IMG/VR virus record: IMGVR_UViG_3300042879_001304
Location: 1-48,152 of that record
Source of the DNA: a virus
Reading direction: 5' to 3' (one strand)
Length of the DNA: 48,152 nucleotides
The notes under the pieces are model-generated. The model searched no databases, was not told where the DNA came from, and saw only the letters and a list, made by a program, of their open reading frames with translations. Both the position numbers and the translations under genes were made by a program. This document shows, piece by piece, positions 16,056 through 23,468 of the stretch (position 1 is its first letter; each line of letters starts with the position of its first letter).

Positions 16056-16327
16056 CCGATTACCTCTATAAATTTCCCGACGAGGCTACGGCCCAGACTG
16101 CGCTGGCTGATTACTATGATTTAGAGCGTGGCTGGAAAACGGGTGGGCAAGGTCATGCGCTTGATCCGATTGGCGCATTTTTCGATGTGGACGCCACCGA
16201 CCCCGAAAACCCCATTATCACCCCACTGGACGGCTGGCACCTCAACTTGCGAATAACCGACGAGCGTCCAAATCCCGCACCAGATTATTCAGTAACCCCC
16301 AACCACCAGCGGAGGGTATGGCTATGA
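16052..16327 (+). CDS. Hypothetical 91-residue protein
   Basis: The ATG at 16052 overlaps the previous stop (ATGA), a coupling used repeatedly in this genome, so it is preferred over an upstream in-frame start at 16007. The product begins T-D-Y-L-Y-K-F-P-D-E-A-T-A and carries a W-H-L-N-L-R segment and proline-rich end. Small proteins of this sort often follow fibre or spike genes and may aid their assembly. No function can be assigned. Confidence 0.65.
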   Translation: MTDYLYKFPDEATAQTALADYYDLERGWKTGGQGHALDPIGAFFDVDATDPENPIITPLDGWHLNLRITDERPNPAPDYSVTPNHQRRVWL

Positions 16328-16608
16328 GCTTGGAGCCCATAGAAAGACGCAGGGGGCTGGAACGCGGAATCAAGCTAACCATGAGCGAGTTGATCGCTGG
16401 AATCGCTTTGATGGTTACGCTTTTTTCGGCCCTCAATGGGTGGATTGTCCTTCCAGAGCAGATGAGATCCATCCAAAACAATGACGCCAAACAAGATGCG
16501 CGGATTGAACTTATCCAGAAAGAAAACCAAACCCGAAGCGAAACCTTGGCCCGCATTGACGAGAGGACAAAAAGAATCGAAGATTACTTGAAATCCAAGG
16601 GATACTAG
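16324..16608 (+). CDS. Single-pass membrane protein with coiled coil (spanin- or holin-like)
   Basis: The ATG at 16324 overlaps the previous stop and lies 7 bases after GGAGGG. The ATG at 16318 is too close to that site. The product has 94 residues: a basic N-terminus, one hydrophobic segment (about residues 20-42: E-L-I-A-G-I-A-L-M-V-T-L-F-S-A-L), then a charged coiled coil (Q-N-N-D-A-K-Q-D-A-R-I-E-L-I-Q-K-E). It is the first gene of the lysis cassette. One membrane anchor plus a coiled coil suits an i-spanin or an accessory holin. No lipoprotein partner was identified. Confidence 0.65.
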   Translation: MSLEPIERRRGLERGIKLTMSELIAGIALMVTLFSALNGWIVLPEQMRSIQNNDAKQDARIELIQKENQTRSETLARIDERTKRIEDYLKSKGY

Positions 16609-16623
16609 TCTAGCCTTACTTCT

Positions 16624-16908
16624 ATGAAATCATTCTTCGCCACCCTTCTTGGTGTTCCTTCCAAAATCTGGGCCTTCTACGGTCCCCTTCTGCGCGAGCT
16701 TTTTGTGGATGCAGCGGCGTCCCTCTTGCCCCTTGCCTTGGACATCGTCCGCGAGTTGGCCGATACCAGTAAAACTGGGGCGCAAAAACGCGAAGCCGCC
16801 GTTAAAAAGCTGACCTCTGCCGCCCTCCGTAATGGCATTGATGCTTCCGAATCCCTGATTCGTTTTACTGTAGAGTCGGCGGTTCAGCGGGTTAAACTTG
16901 ATTCCTGA
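16624..16908 (+). CDS. Holin-like small protein (LLH-type pattern)
   Basis: A 94-residue protein. Residues 1-45 are hydrophobic or amphipathic (F-F-A-T-L-L-G-V-P-S-K-I-W-A-F-Y-G-P-L-L). The second half is a charged helix (K-T-G-A-Q-K-R-E-A-A-V-K-K-L-T-S-A-A-L-R-N-G-I) ending in I-R-F-T-V-E-S-A-V-Q-R-V-K. This resembles the LLH-type phage holin layout. Position two genes before the endolysin supports a role in lysis. Function is inferred. Confidence 0.55.
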   Translation: MKSFFATLLGVPSKIWAFYGPLLRELFVDAAASLLPLALDIVRELADTSKTGAQKREAAVKKLTSAALRNGIDASESLIRFTVESAVQRVKLDS

Positions 16909-16910
16909 CA

Positions 16911-17267
16911 ATGATCGCGACAACCAAAGACAAGCTTCTGGCCTTTCTGGTTTCCAAGATGGGAGGGGTCATCACCCCGTTCATTGCCATGGGGATTGCC
17001 GCCTTGGTCAGCAAGCTGGCCATGGTTGATCCCAAGTTGGCCGAATCGGTGGATCAGGTGAGTCTTACAGGCTTTGTTGTTGCCTTGATTCTTGCCATTG
17101 TTAACTACGTTACCAACGAAATCAACGTCAAGGGGGTCAAGAAGATCCAAGCCTTGGTCAACACAGATGTGGATGGGGTGGCTGGTCCCGTGACCTATAC
17201 CGAGGTTCGCAGGGCCATTGATATCAAAAAGTCCGCAACTACCCGCAAGCCCCGTAAGCGCAAGTGA
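16911..17267 (+). CDS. Holin-like membrane protein with peptidoglycan-binding-like tail
   Basis: A 118-residue protein with two predicted membrane segments (about residues 17-36, G-G-V-I-T-P-F-I-A-M-G-I-A-A-L-V; about 52-68, L-T-G-F-V-V-A-L-I-L-A-I-V). The C-terminal part K-K-I-Q-A-L-V-N-T-D-V-D-G-V-A-G-P-V-T-Y resembles half of a PG_binding_1 domain (x-Q-x-L, D-G-x-x-G-P-x-T). A basic tail follows. It may be a holin tethered to the cell wall. It starts 3 bases after the previous stop. Confidence 0.6.
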   Translation: MIATTKDKLLAFLVSKMGGVITPFIAMGIAALVSKLAMVDPKLAESVDQVSLTGFVVALILAIVNYVTNEINVKGVKKIQALVNTDVDGVAGPVTYTEVRRAIDIKKSATTRKPRKRK

Positions 17268-17446
17268 AGAAGGTCAACCATGAAACCCTTAAAGCAATAT
17301 TCGTCAAAACCCCGCCCCAAGAAGATCGCAGACATTTCCTTGTCCGTTTACTCAGTTCCCTCCGATTCACCGCAAAAATCACCAAGCGGGGCCATGATGG
17401 AAAGACAGGCGTATCCGTTGGAGTCCGAGGTGGAACGGATTTCTAG
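17264..17446 (+). CDS. Small 60-residue lysis-region protein, unknown
   Basis: A GTG start overlaps the previous stop (GTGA). The product is basic, with a C-terminal strand-like segment T-G-V-S-V-G-V-R-G-G-T-D-F. Codon choice (GTC, AAC, ACC, GAA) follows the genome pattern. A second frame at 17280-17483 overlaps it and is less convincing. If both were translated, the pair would recall the nested Rz/Rz1 layout, but neither shows a lipobox. Function is unknown. Confidence 0.5.
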   Translation: MKKVNHETLKAIFVKTPPQEDRRHFLVRLLSSLRFTAKITKRGHDGKTGVSVGVRGGTDF

Positions 17447-17509
17447 GAACTGGGATATTGGCAAACGAGTGTGCCGTTGGTAAGATTGATGGGGTGAGCA
17501 GTAATCACC

Positions 17510-18196
17510 ATGATCATTTGGAAGTTAATCCAGAAACTACTTGGGATAGAATCAGAAGGTGGCCAAGCGCCGTCCTTGCCGAGCTTGCCATCCGAATCCA
17601 AGGAGAACTCAAAGCCCGAGTTGCCCGCCGTCGAGAAGAAGCCCGAACCCAAACTTCCGAAGACTCCGAAGGCTCTTGAGAATCTAGCCAAGATTGCCCT
17701 ATCCCAAGTAGGGGTTAAGGAAGTCGGAGGCAATAACAACGGCCCACAAGTGCGGAAGTATCAAGCTGCAACCTCCCTGAAACCAGCATCTTGGCCATGG
17801 TGTGCCGCCCTGACCTCATGGGTGGTCCGCGAGTGGTTGAAAGACAAAGAGAATGTCGAATGGCTTGGACTCAAAGTAATGACTCCTGATAAGTGGAGGC
17901 CGAAGACAGCAGCGGCGTTTGGCTATATCTCTTGGGCTAAAGAAAGGCCAGCTACAACCAAGGTGCTATCCAAGAAAGCCAAGCCTCAAGTCGGAGACTT
18001 CGCCATCTTTGACTTCTCCCATATCGGGGTGGTAACTAAGGTGCTGTCTGGCGGGCGGTTTCAATGTGTCGAAGGAAACACCAATGGCAAGGGAACGCGG
18101 GACAGTAAGTCTGGGGACGGGGTGTGGCTCAAAACACGGTCTGCCTCGCTAGTCCGCAATTTTGTGCGAATCAACCCATCAACAGTCAAAAAATGA
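17510..18196 (+). CDS. CHAP-domain endolysin
   Basis: A 228-residue cell-wall hydrolase. Residues 1-13 are a short hydrophobic or amphipathic helix. Residues 18-55 are a Pro/Ser/Lys-rich linker. The catalytic CHAP (cysteine, histidine-dependent amidohydrolase/peptidase) domain covers about 56-220, with nucleophile C98 in W-P-W-C-A-A, H171 in F-D-F-S-H-I-G-V-V, and E188/N190 in C-V-E-G-N-T-N. The G-V-K-E-V-G-G-N-N-N-G segment is typical of this family. It would cut peptidoglycan amide or peptide bonds at lysis. It follows holin candidates. Confidence 0.88.
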   Translation: MIIWKLIQKLLGIESEGGQAPSLPSLPSESKENSKPELPAVEKKPEPKLPKTPKALENLAKIALSQVGVKEVGGNNNGPQVRKYQAATSLKPASWPWCAALTSWVVREWLKDKENVEWLGLKVMTPDKWRPKTAAAFGYISWAKERPATTKVLSKKAKPQVGDFAIFDFSHIGVVTKVLSGGRFQCVEGNTNGKGTRDSKSGDGVWLKTRSASLVRNFVRINPSTVKK

Positions 18197-18339
18197 GCGA
18201 AGAAAAAAAGAAGAAAAAGGTTTACCGCAAGCCGCAATCCAAGACCTGTTTCTACTGTGGATCGGAAAAGATTGAACGGATTGATCATGGGGTAGTCCAT
18301 ATCCTCAGATGCAAAACCTGCGGAGAAACCCAAGACTGA
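18193..18339 (+). CDS. Small zinc-ribbon protein
   Basis: The ATG at 18193 overlaps the endolysin stop (ATGA). The product has 48 residues: a lysine-rich N-terminus and two CxxC knuckles (C19/C22 in C-F-Y-C-G and C40/C43 in C-K-T-C-G), the layout of a single zinc ribbon. Such small proteins may bind nucleic acid or a transcription partner. No specific role is known. Confidence 0.75.
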   Translation: MSEEKKKKKVYRKPQSKTCFYCGSEKIERIDHGVVHILRCKTCGETQD

Positions 18340-18340
18340 T

Positions 18341-18604
18341 ATGGCCGTCCATGACAAACGGCTGCAAGAGGTGCTGGACAAACTTTGTTCGGAGCTTGTC
18401 GAATACTTTGACTCTGGCTTTGTGGTGGCTACATTTCAAGATGGCACCGAAACCAAGAACGCCTTTCTCAAATTTGGCAATGATTATGCTATTGAAGGTA
18501 TTGTATCGAACATCCATGACATCCTCTATGGCCAAGAAGAGGACGAAGACGATGACGACGACTTGGATGACGGCGACCTGAAAAAAGTCCTCAAAGACCT
18601 GTAA
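18341..18604 (+). CDS. Hypothetical acidic protein
   Basis: An 87-residue protein starting one base after the zinc-ribbon gene. The N-terminal 65 residues look folded (helix L-Q-E-V-L-D-K-L-C-S-E-L-V, then strands F-V-V-A-T-F-Q-D-G). The C-terminus is a run of Glu/Asp (E-E-D-E-D-D-D-D-D-L-D-D-G-D). No motif is recognised. The acidic tail may mimic nucleic acid or bind a basic partner, but that is speculation. Confidence 0.65.
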   Translation: MAVHDKRLQEVLDKLCSELVEYFDSGFVVATFQDGTETKNAFLKFGNDYAIEGIVSNIHDILYGQEEDEDDDDDLDDGDLKKVLKDL

Positions 18605-18606
18605 GC

Positions 18607-18625
18607 AATCCCGAAACCATAAACA
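18607..18625 (+). promoter_or_regulatory. Single copy of the leader motif (AATCCCGAAACCATAA)
   Basis: The sequence AATCCCGAAACCATAA lies in the 39-base gap before the gene at 18644, resembling the copies before 3865 and 12560 but without the GCGGG arm. A C-rich leader follows. Confidence 0.3.
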
Positions 18626-18643
18626 CAACCAAAACCACCCCCA

Positions 18644-18865
18644 ATGGCCAATGCCACACTATCATTCACACTACCCGAAGAACAAGTCGAGTTTGATATG
18701 GCTTGTAAAGCAAACGATCTTCATAGCATCATTACCGATCTTAGCGATGAGTTTCGCAATCATCTCAAGTATGGTTCTCGTCCCGATTGGCATGGCCCTA
18801 CTGTTGAAGAAATTCGACAGCTTTTGTGGGAGATGGTCAACGAGCGAAATGTGAATTTTAGCTAA
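18644..18865 (+). CDS. Small conserved-type phage protein, unknown
   Basis: A 73-residue protein with the pattern L-S-F-T-L-P-E-E-Q-V-E-F at the start, an aspartate-containing helix and a closing E-E-I-R-Q-L-L-W-E-M-V-N-E-R. I recognise this layout from small proteins encoded in replication regions of many phages, but no biochemical function is known to me. It sits 4 bases before a metallophosphoesterase gene. Confidence 0.65.
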   Translation: MANATLSFTLPEEQVEFDMACKANDLHSIITDLSDEFRNHLKYGSRPDWHGPTVEEIRQLLWEMVNERNVNFS

Positions 18866-18869
18866 TCTT

Positions 18870-19664
18870 ATGAAAAAAATAGCAGTCCTCTCGGACTTCC
18901 ACTGCGGTCACAGGGTCGGATTAACCCCCACGGGCTGGTTGCCCGAAAAAGACGAAAACGGAGAGATTCCTCTCTGGGCCCAGATCAACAAAGCCCACTG
19001 GGCTTGGTATGCCCGCGAAATCGCCCGTAACGGCCCCTACGACATTGTTTTCGTCAACGGGGATCTAGTGGATGGCAAGGGCAAGAAAAGTGGGTCTACG
19101 GAGCTTCTGGCCCCCGACATGGAGGATCAGGCGGATATGGCCGTAAAGATCATCCGTCAAATCCCGAAAACAAAGAACTGCAAGATAGCAATTTCAAGAG
19201 GCACCCCCTATCATGTGAGTTCCTCAGATGGAGAGGATTGGGAGAATGTTATCGCAGAACGGGTGGGAGCCACCATCTCCGACCATCTCTGGATTGAAGT
19301 CGAAGGAATCGTCTTCGATCTTAAACACCACCCAGCAGGAAGCGGGAGCCTCCCCCATACACGCCATACAGGAGTTGCCAAAGACCGCCTTTGGAATGTT
19401 TTGCTTACCGAAGAAGGAGAGCAGCACAAGGCCAACGTGATCCTAAGAAGTCATGTGCATTACCACAACTTCTGTGGAGGAGGGGACTGGATTGCCATGA
19501 CCACCCCAGCCCTTCAGGGAGCAGGAAGCAAGTTCGGAGCCCGCCGCTGTGTGGGTAAAGTAGACTTTGGCTTCCTCACCTTCACCGTAGACAAGGGCAC
19601 ATTCTCATGGAAACAACACATAGCAAAACTAGTAGAGCAAAAAAACCCGCTCCTAAAATTGTAG
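18870..19664 (+). CDS. Calcineurin-like metallophosphoesterase
   Basis: A 264-residue enzyme with the metal-binding motifs of the superfamily in order: D9-F-H11 (S-D-F-H-C-G-H), G64-D65 (N-G-D-L-V-D-G), a variant third motif G-T-P-Y-H (residues 111-115, where GNHD/E is usual), H153-H154 (K-H-H), and H195-x-H197-x-H199. It would hydrolyse phosphomonoesters or phosphodiesters with two metal ions. Possible jobs include nucleotide, nucleic-acid end or signalling-nucleotide cleavage. The altered GNH motif recurs in a phage subgroup. The last 58 bases overlap the next gene. Confidence 0.82.
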   Translation: MKKIAVLSDFHCGHRVGLTPTGWLPEKDENGEIPLWAQINKAHWAWYAREIARNGPYDIVFVNGDLVDGKGKKSGSTELLAPDMEDQADMAVKIIRQIPKTKNCKIAISRGTPYHVSSSDGEDWENVIAERVGATISDHLWIEVEGIVFDLKHHPAGSGSLPHTRHTGVAKDRLWNVLLTEEGEQHKANVILRSHVHYHNFCGGGDWIAMTTPALQGAGSKFGARRCVGKVDFGFLTFTVDKGTFSWKQHIAKLVEQKNPLLKL

Positions 19665-19900
19665 TCAACGAGTGGGACGATGTTTGGAAATCATTTCAGG
19701 CTTCGTGCGCCCTCACCACCATTGAGGAAATGAACTCCGAAGGATGGAAAACCATTGAGCAGACTTCTCAAGAGATCGGCCTATCCCGCCCACACATCAA
19801 CGCCATGGCCAATAGTGGCAAGTTGGAAAGAATCAAACGCAAGGTTTTTCTTGGAGGGAAAAGCAGGGAGATAAACTTTATCAGGCCGAAGGTTCAGTAG
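19607..19900 (+). CDS. Putative helix-turn-helix DNA-binding protein
   Basis: A 97-residue protein overlapping the phosphoesterase gene by 58 bases in another frame. Residues about 48-75 (T-I-E-Q-T-S-Q-E-I-G-L-S-R-P-H-I-N-A-M-A) fit a helix-turn-helix, and a basic segment (L-E-R-I-K-R-K-V) follows. It could be a small regulator or recombination accessory protein. Its end overlaps the end of the convergent minus-strand gene by 7 bases. The long overlap makes the start uncertain. Confidence 0.6.
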   Translation: METTHSKTSRAKKPAPKIVVNEWDDVWKSFQASCALTTIEEMNSEGWKTIEQTSQEIGLSRPHINAMANSGKLERIKRKVFLGGKSREINFIRPKVQ

Positions 19901-20610
19901 GGCGAGAACGGACGAAGCTGGTCACCCGTAGTTGTATCGTAAACAGGGCCAAGTCCGTCATTGGGATCATAGGGCCAATATTCGTGAGCCTCTATTGAGG
20001 CATTGCAAGAATAGTCGGGTGTCCCAGATCTCGTATGTATTAAATTTATGGGTTTTGTAACATTGGTCCCAGCCACTGAGAATGTGAACTCTCCCACCTC
20101 TGTAAGATTTGGGCCGTCTTCAATCTTTGACCCCAAAGAGCCGCTTGTTAAAACGGTATTCATAGAAAAATAACAGTCCAAAAATGAATTAGTCCCAACA
20201 AGCTGAACTGGCGTCAAAACTGGATTTCCCATTATTCTGAATTCAAAACCAAAACTTCCACTTGGAGAGCTATTGCCAATACTTTGAAAGAAGGTAAAGG
20301 CACCACCATCCTTGTCGCACACTAAATCAGATTCACTGCTTACTGGATAGTTGATTGTGCTAGACGAATCTCCAAACTCATCAAGTCTTTGCTCGCTCCT
20401 TTCTAAAATATAAGAATCAGTAAGCGAGCCGTGGTCAAACGTGTTTCCGTCTTGGGTATACGTTCCAGTGTATTCTATGGAAAACCTCCATTTTGAAACT
20501 CTCCACCACGCCGCCATTCCAGCAGACAAGGAGGTTTGAATGTCAAAACTTGTTGGAGTTGCCTGTGTTGGGCACCAAGGAAACAGTCCAATGTGTCTAA
20601 CCTTGGCCAT
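19894..20610 (-). CDS. Putative virion protein, inverted cassette gene 3
   Basis: A 238-residue protein with many Ser, Thr, Gly and aromatic residues and beta-strand character (W-R-F-S-I-E-Y-T-G-T-Y-T, F-G-F-E-F-R-I-M-G-N). No signal peptide or catalytic motif is seen. It is the last of three minus-strand genes packed with 2-3 base gaps. Its composition is more AT-rich than the flanking plus-strand genes. A tail or fibre component is likely from composition and company, but unproven. Confidence 0.65.
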   Translation of the reverse strand: MAKVRHIGLFPWCPTQATPTSFDIQTSLSAGMAAWWRVSKWRFSIEYTGTYTQDGNTFDHGSLTDSYILERSEQRLDEFGDSSSTINYPVSSESDLVCDKDGGAFTFFQSIGNSSPSGSFGFEFRIMGNPVLTPVQLVGTNSFLDCYFSMNTVLTSGSLGSKIEDGPNLTEVGEFTFSVAGTNVTKPINLIHTRSGTPDYSCNASIEAHEYWPYDPNDGLGPVYDTTTGDQLRPFSPY

Positions 20611-20612
20611 TA

Positions 20613-21206
20613 TTAAACCACCTCAATAGCTGGTATTCTGTATTGTTTTGGTGTTCCGTTCTCACAGATATCAAAAACATAAACATCGGCAAATTGCCAC
20701 TGTCCAGTAACATCCCAATAGAAAAACTTCTCCTGATTTTCTTCGGTTGCTGGTGGAGAAAGCGGAACCCACCCAGTCCCATTCCAATAAAGCAAATCAC
20801 CTATAGATCCGTCTGGAAGCGTAGTTCCTCCTCCGCCTTCCTCGCTGTCTGGCCGTTCTTCATCAATTCCTCCAGACGCGCTGGCCGAAGATGTTCCTTG
20901 GGAAGCATCCTCCACAAACGGTGGCATTGCAGTTGAAGTTGTTGCGACCTTTGGCGTTAATCTGTCGGACGAAAAATTGTTGGAGCTTGATTGCGCTCCC
21001 TTCTGTCCAATAATCGATCTGATCCACTGTGTGGTATCTTGATTAATCTTCTGTCGCAAGTAAGCTTGGGAAGATTGTGACAACCTTCCGAAAACATCCT
21101 CGTTGCGCCCAAGAGCCTTCTTCACCGAACCCCTCTCAGTGTCACGGCTTAACTGTCGCATGGCCCTTTCTTCTGGGGTTGATGTCTTATATGGTGATTC
21201 GGCCAT
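20613..21206 (-). CDS. Putative virion protein, inverted cassette gene 2
   Basis: A 197-residue protein. Residues 1-75 are charged and helical (E-E-R-A-M-R-Q-L-S-R-D-T-E). Residues about 80-135 form a Ser/Gly/Glu-rich linker. The C-terminus contains the G-D-L-L-Y-W-N-G-T-G-W-V-P-L motif seen in many phage fibre and baseplate proteins, followed by an aromatic-rich strand domain. An adapter or fibre role is inferred. It lies between two other minus-strand cassette genes. Confidence 0.65.
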   Translation of the reverse strand: MAESPYKTSTPEERAMRQLSRDTERGSVKKALGRNEDVFGRLSQSSQAYLRQKINQDTTQWIRSIIGQKGAQSSSNNFSSDRLTPKVATTSTAMPPFVEDASQGTSSASASGGIDEERPDSEEGGGGTTLPDGSIGDLLYWNGTGWVPLSPPATEENQEKFFYWDVTGQWQFADVYVFDICENGTPKQYRIPAIEVV

Positions 21207-21209
21207 GGA

Positions 21210-23240
21210 TTAACTTGTTGGATTTGAGAAAATCGAAGCATCTAAAACTTCGGCATAAACTCTAGCAAATCCGTATTGGTAAAGATCAACTTTGGAGTCA
21301 ATGAGATAGCGGCCAGTTCTAGGAATATCTGTCGGGCTTGTGGATGTTAGTCCGCCTGCATAGGATCCAGTGGCTTCCGCGCTGCGGTTTTCGTTGGCGG
21401 AAACCCCACCGCCCCAATTGAAGTCAATGGTTGCTGTCCCAGTTGCCGTGTTGCTGTTGCGCTGTTGAACAGAAATACCACCATTGAGACTTGGGGGAAT
21501 GCTGGCCGTTGTGACAATTTCTTCAACCTTCCCACTATATCCATGTCCATTGGTTCTGCTGATTAGGTAGACTTTTCCATAACTGCCAGCCACAGGATCT
21601 GTCAGTTCTTTGACTCCAGAAATAGAATAAGAGCCGCTGGCCGCAACGCGAACAGAGCGTGATTCCCCAGTGGCAACAATGGTGTGAGACCTTGGACGGA
21701 ACACGGGCCATTGCAGGGCATTTACCTTTGTAAGAATGTCTGAAAGTGTAACGGGATACTTCAAAAAGAAGATGTAGCTAGTGGTTGGAATGTTGTTTGC
21801 ATAGACATCCTCCATCTCAATAATAAATTCTGGCCTGACGGTGGCGGAGCAGGATGCGCTACCAGTCTCGGAAACGGAGCCGCTGCCAAGCCCAGTAATC
21901 GGAACACTGCCAGTAGAAACATAATTCCCATTCTCTTTGGCGGAGGACCAAACAACCTCAACGTTTCTCAAAACTGGAGGAAGGGAGAGTGTCGCTCTGG
22001 TTGGAAACTCCAAGAAGACTGAATTTAATTCAGATTCTATGGATTCAAGATCGAACTCCCTAACAAGGTCAAACTCGTCAGAAAGTGGGTCAACTGTAGT
22101 TGTCGGCGTTCCAAGCTTTTCTCCAGAAGTGGTAACACTTTCGTCATAGCGGACAACAATGTTTACGTCTGGCTCATACTGCTGTCCAGTTAGCGTGGGG
22201 AGCGTTCCGTTGTCCCGCGATGTGGTGGTCTTGCGGACGGTGTGTTCACTAACCCGCTGCTCGCTCTTCTCCAGATCATCAGTATCCAGAGATGGCATTG
22301 CTACCGAAGTCTGGGCTACAGTCTCTTGAGTGGTCTCGGCTGGAACGCTGGCGCGGAATTGTTCTGGGATGACATCGGGCTTGGAGGCCGAAACAGTTTT
22401 TGAATCAAATACTTTTGGGGCATCGACAATACGTTCGACTATGGATGCGGCGTCTTCGCGGTTGACTTCGACGGTCTTGGTAGCCGTGGGGTTGGGTGGG
22501 CGATATCCGAAAAATGCCTTACGCTGGGTGGTGACTTGGACCAACTGCCCCTCGTTGTTGGTGGATTGCCCGACCAATTGTGGGCCAGCAACTCTGTAAA
22601 TTTGAACAATCTTGAATGAAAGAAACTGGTTGTATGGCTCGTAGGTGGTTTGGACAATGTCTATGTCTACAATTGTGGGTCGTGTATTAAGCCGATTTGT
22701 AGACTGTCTCGTTAGGGTGGCGGTCTCTCTCCCTGTGGCTACGATGAGTTGGCGGGTTTCTTTGACATTCCCCCTTGAGGGGTCATAGAAGTTTCTGGTT
22801 TTGACAGGGAAAAGGGAGTTGCCGTTGGCATCGGTTTTGATCGACCAAGATTCTTCGGTCTCGGTCAGGACAATGGCCGAACCCTCTCGTCCTTCGTAAG
22901 TTGTTCTTTTGCTGGAACTTAAAGTTGCGACTTGCTCCTCATTTTTGACTGACCGCCTCCGCCCCTGAACAGGGCCAAGGTCATCATCATAGCGGGTGAA
23001 TGGCACCCAAGGGGAGGGAAGGATCTCCCAGACATGGCGAACCCGCTGGTCCCCAGAGATGGGCTGGGCCCCCGTAAAGAGGTGGTTGGGGTAGCGTTTA
23101 TCGGGGCAGGCCGAAAGATCCTTGGGAACCTGATAGCCCGCCACCCTTGGATCGGCGGTTAGGGAAACAATCGGAAAGTCGCGGTCATTGGCCGAATAGC
23201 CAAAGACATAAATTCTGTTTAACGGGGGAGCCTCTGCCAT
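21210..23240 (-). CDS. Large virion structural protein, inverted cassette gene 1
   Basis: A 676-residue protein rich in Thr, Ser and Val, with alternating strand-like segments throughout and no membrane segment. It has an N-terminal N-R-I-Y-V-F-G-Y-S-A-N-D-R-D-F-P region, a central charged low-complexity zone (about residues 270-360) and a Gly/Ser-rich C-terminal part (G-L-G-S-G-S-V-S-E-T-G-S-A-S). The size and composition suggest a tail or baseplate-type protein. It begins about 20 bases after a predicted minus-strand start site and heads the three-gene cassette. I do not recognise the family. Confidence 0.65.
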   Translation of the reverse strand: MAEAPPLNRIYVFGYSANDRDFPIVSLTADPRVAGYQVPKDLSACPDKRYPNHLFTGAQPISGDQRVRHVWEILPSPWVPFTRYDDDLGPVQGRRRSVKNEEQVATLSSSKRTTYEGREGSAIVLTETEESWSIKTDANGNSLFPVKTRNFYDPSRGNVKETRQLIVATGRETATLTRQSTNRLNTRPTIVDIDIVQTTYEPYNQFLSFKIVQIYRVAGPQLVGQSTNNEGQLVQVTTQRKAFFGYRPPNPTATKTVEVNREDAASIVERIVDAPKVFDSKTVSASKPDVIPEQFRASVPAETTQETVAQTSVAMPSLDTDDLEKSEQRVSEHTVRKTTTSRDNGTLPTLTGQQYEPDVNIVVRYDESVTTSGEKLGTPTTTVDPLSDEFDLVREFDLESIESELNSVFLEFPTRATLSLPPVLRNVEVVWSSAKENGNYVSTGSVPITGLGSGSVSETGSASCSATVRPEFIIEMEDVYANNIPTTSYIFFLKYPVTLSDILTKVNALQWPVFRPRSHTIVATGESRSVRVAASGSYSISGVKELTDPVAGSYGKVYLISRTNGHGYSGKVEEIVTTASIPPSLNGGISVQQRNSNTATGTATIDFNWGGGVSANENRSAEATGSYAGGLTSTSPTDIPRTGRYLIDSKVDLYQYGFARVYAEVLDASIFSNPTS

Positions 23241-23266
23241 TTCGGAGAACCTACTCTAAAAGCCCG

Positions 23267-23295
23267 ATCCTAGCAAGGTCATTTTCCCCTTGCAA
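23267..23295 (-). promoter_or_regulatory. Sigma70-like promoter for the inverted cassette
   Basis: Read on the minus strand: TTGCAA (23295-23290), a 17-base spacer, TAGGAT (23272-23267). The expected start near 23260 is about 20 bases before the ATG at 23240. It is divergent to the promoter at 23424. Confidence 0.45.
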
Positions 23296-23361
23296 GATTG
23301 AACGATTGGGGGTAGATATGGGTCTGAGGGTGTGTTCTCCCTCGTTTTCATGTGTGAGTTC

Positions 23362-23397
23362 GCGGGGGGTGGGTTAGTGGTTTTTCCTGCCCCCCGC
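23362..23397. other. GC-rich inverted repeat between divergent promoters
   Basis: GCGGGGGG (23362-23369) and CCCCCCGC (23390-23397) form an 8-bp stem with a 20-base loop, midway between the two divergent promoters. The short CCTTTT after it is a weak T-tract. It may isolate the two transcription units or be a protein-binding site. The rest of 23241-23468 contains only the promoters and no gene. Confidence 0.5.
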
Positions 23398-23423
23398 CCT
23401 TTTCCCAAAAATACTTTGAACGT

Positions 23424-23452
23424 TTGACAAAGCCGAGTGTCGGAGATATAGA
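23424..23452 (+). promoter_or_regulatory. Sigma70 consensus promoter for the recombination module
   Basis: TTGACA (23424-23429), a 17-base spacer, TATAGA (23447-23452). The start site would fall near 23459, only about 10 bases before the ATG at 23469, which leaves an almost leaderless message. It is the best promoter match that I found in the window. Confidence 0.65.
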
Positions 23453-23468
23453 ATATACCAAAACCATC

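Noticed and set aside
17280-17483. 67-codon frame overlapping the gene at 17264
   Set aside because: It has no coupling to neighbours, no lipobox or membrane segment, and a less natural composition than the GTG-started frame. Kept only as a possible nested gene.
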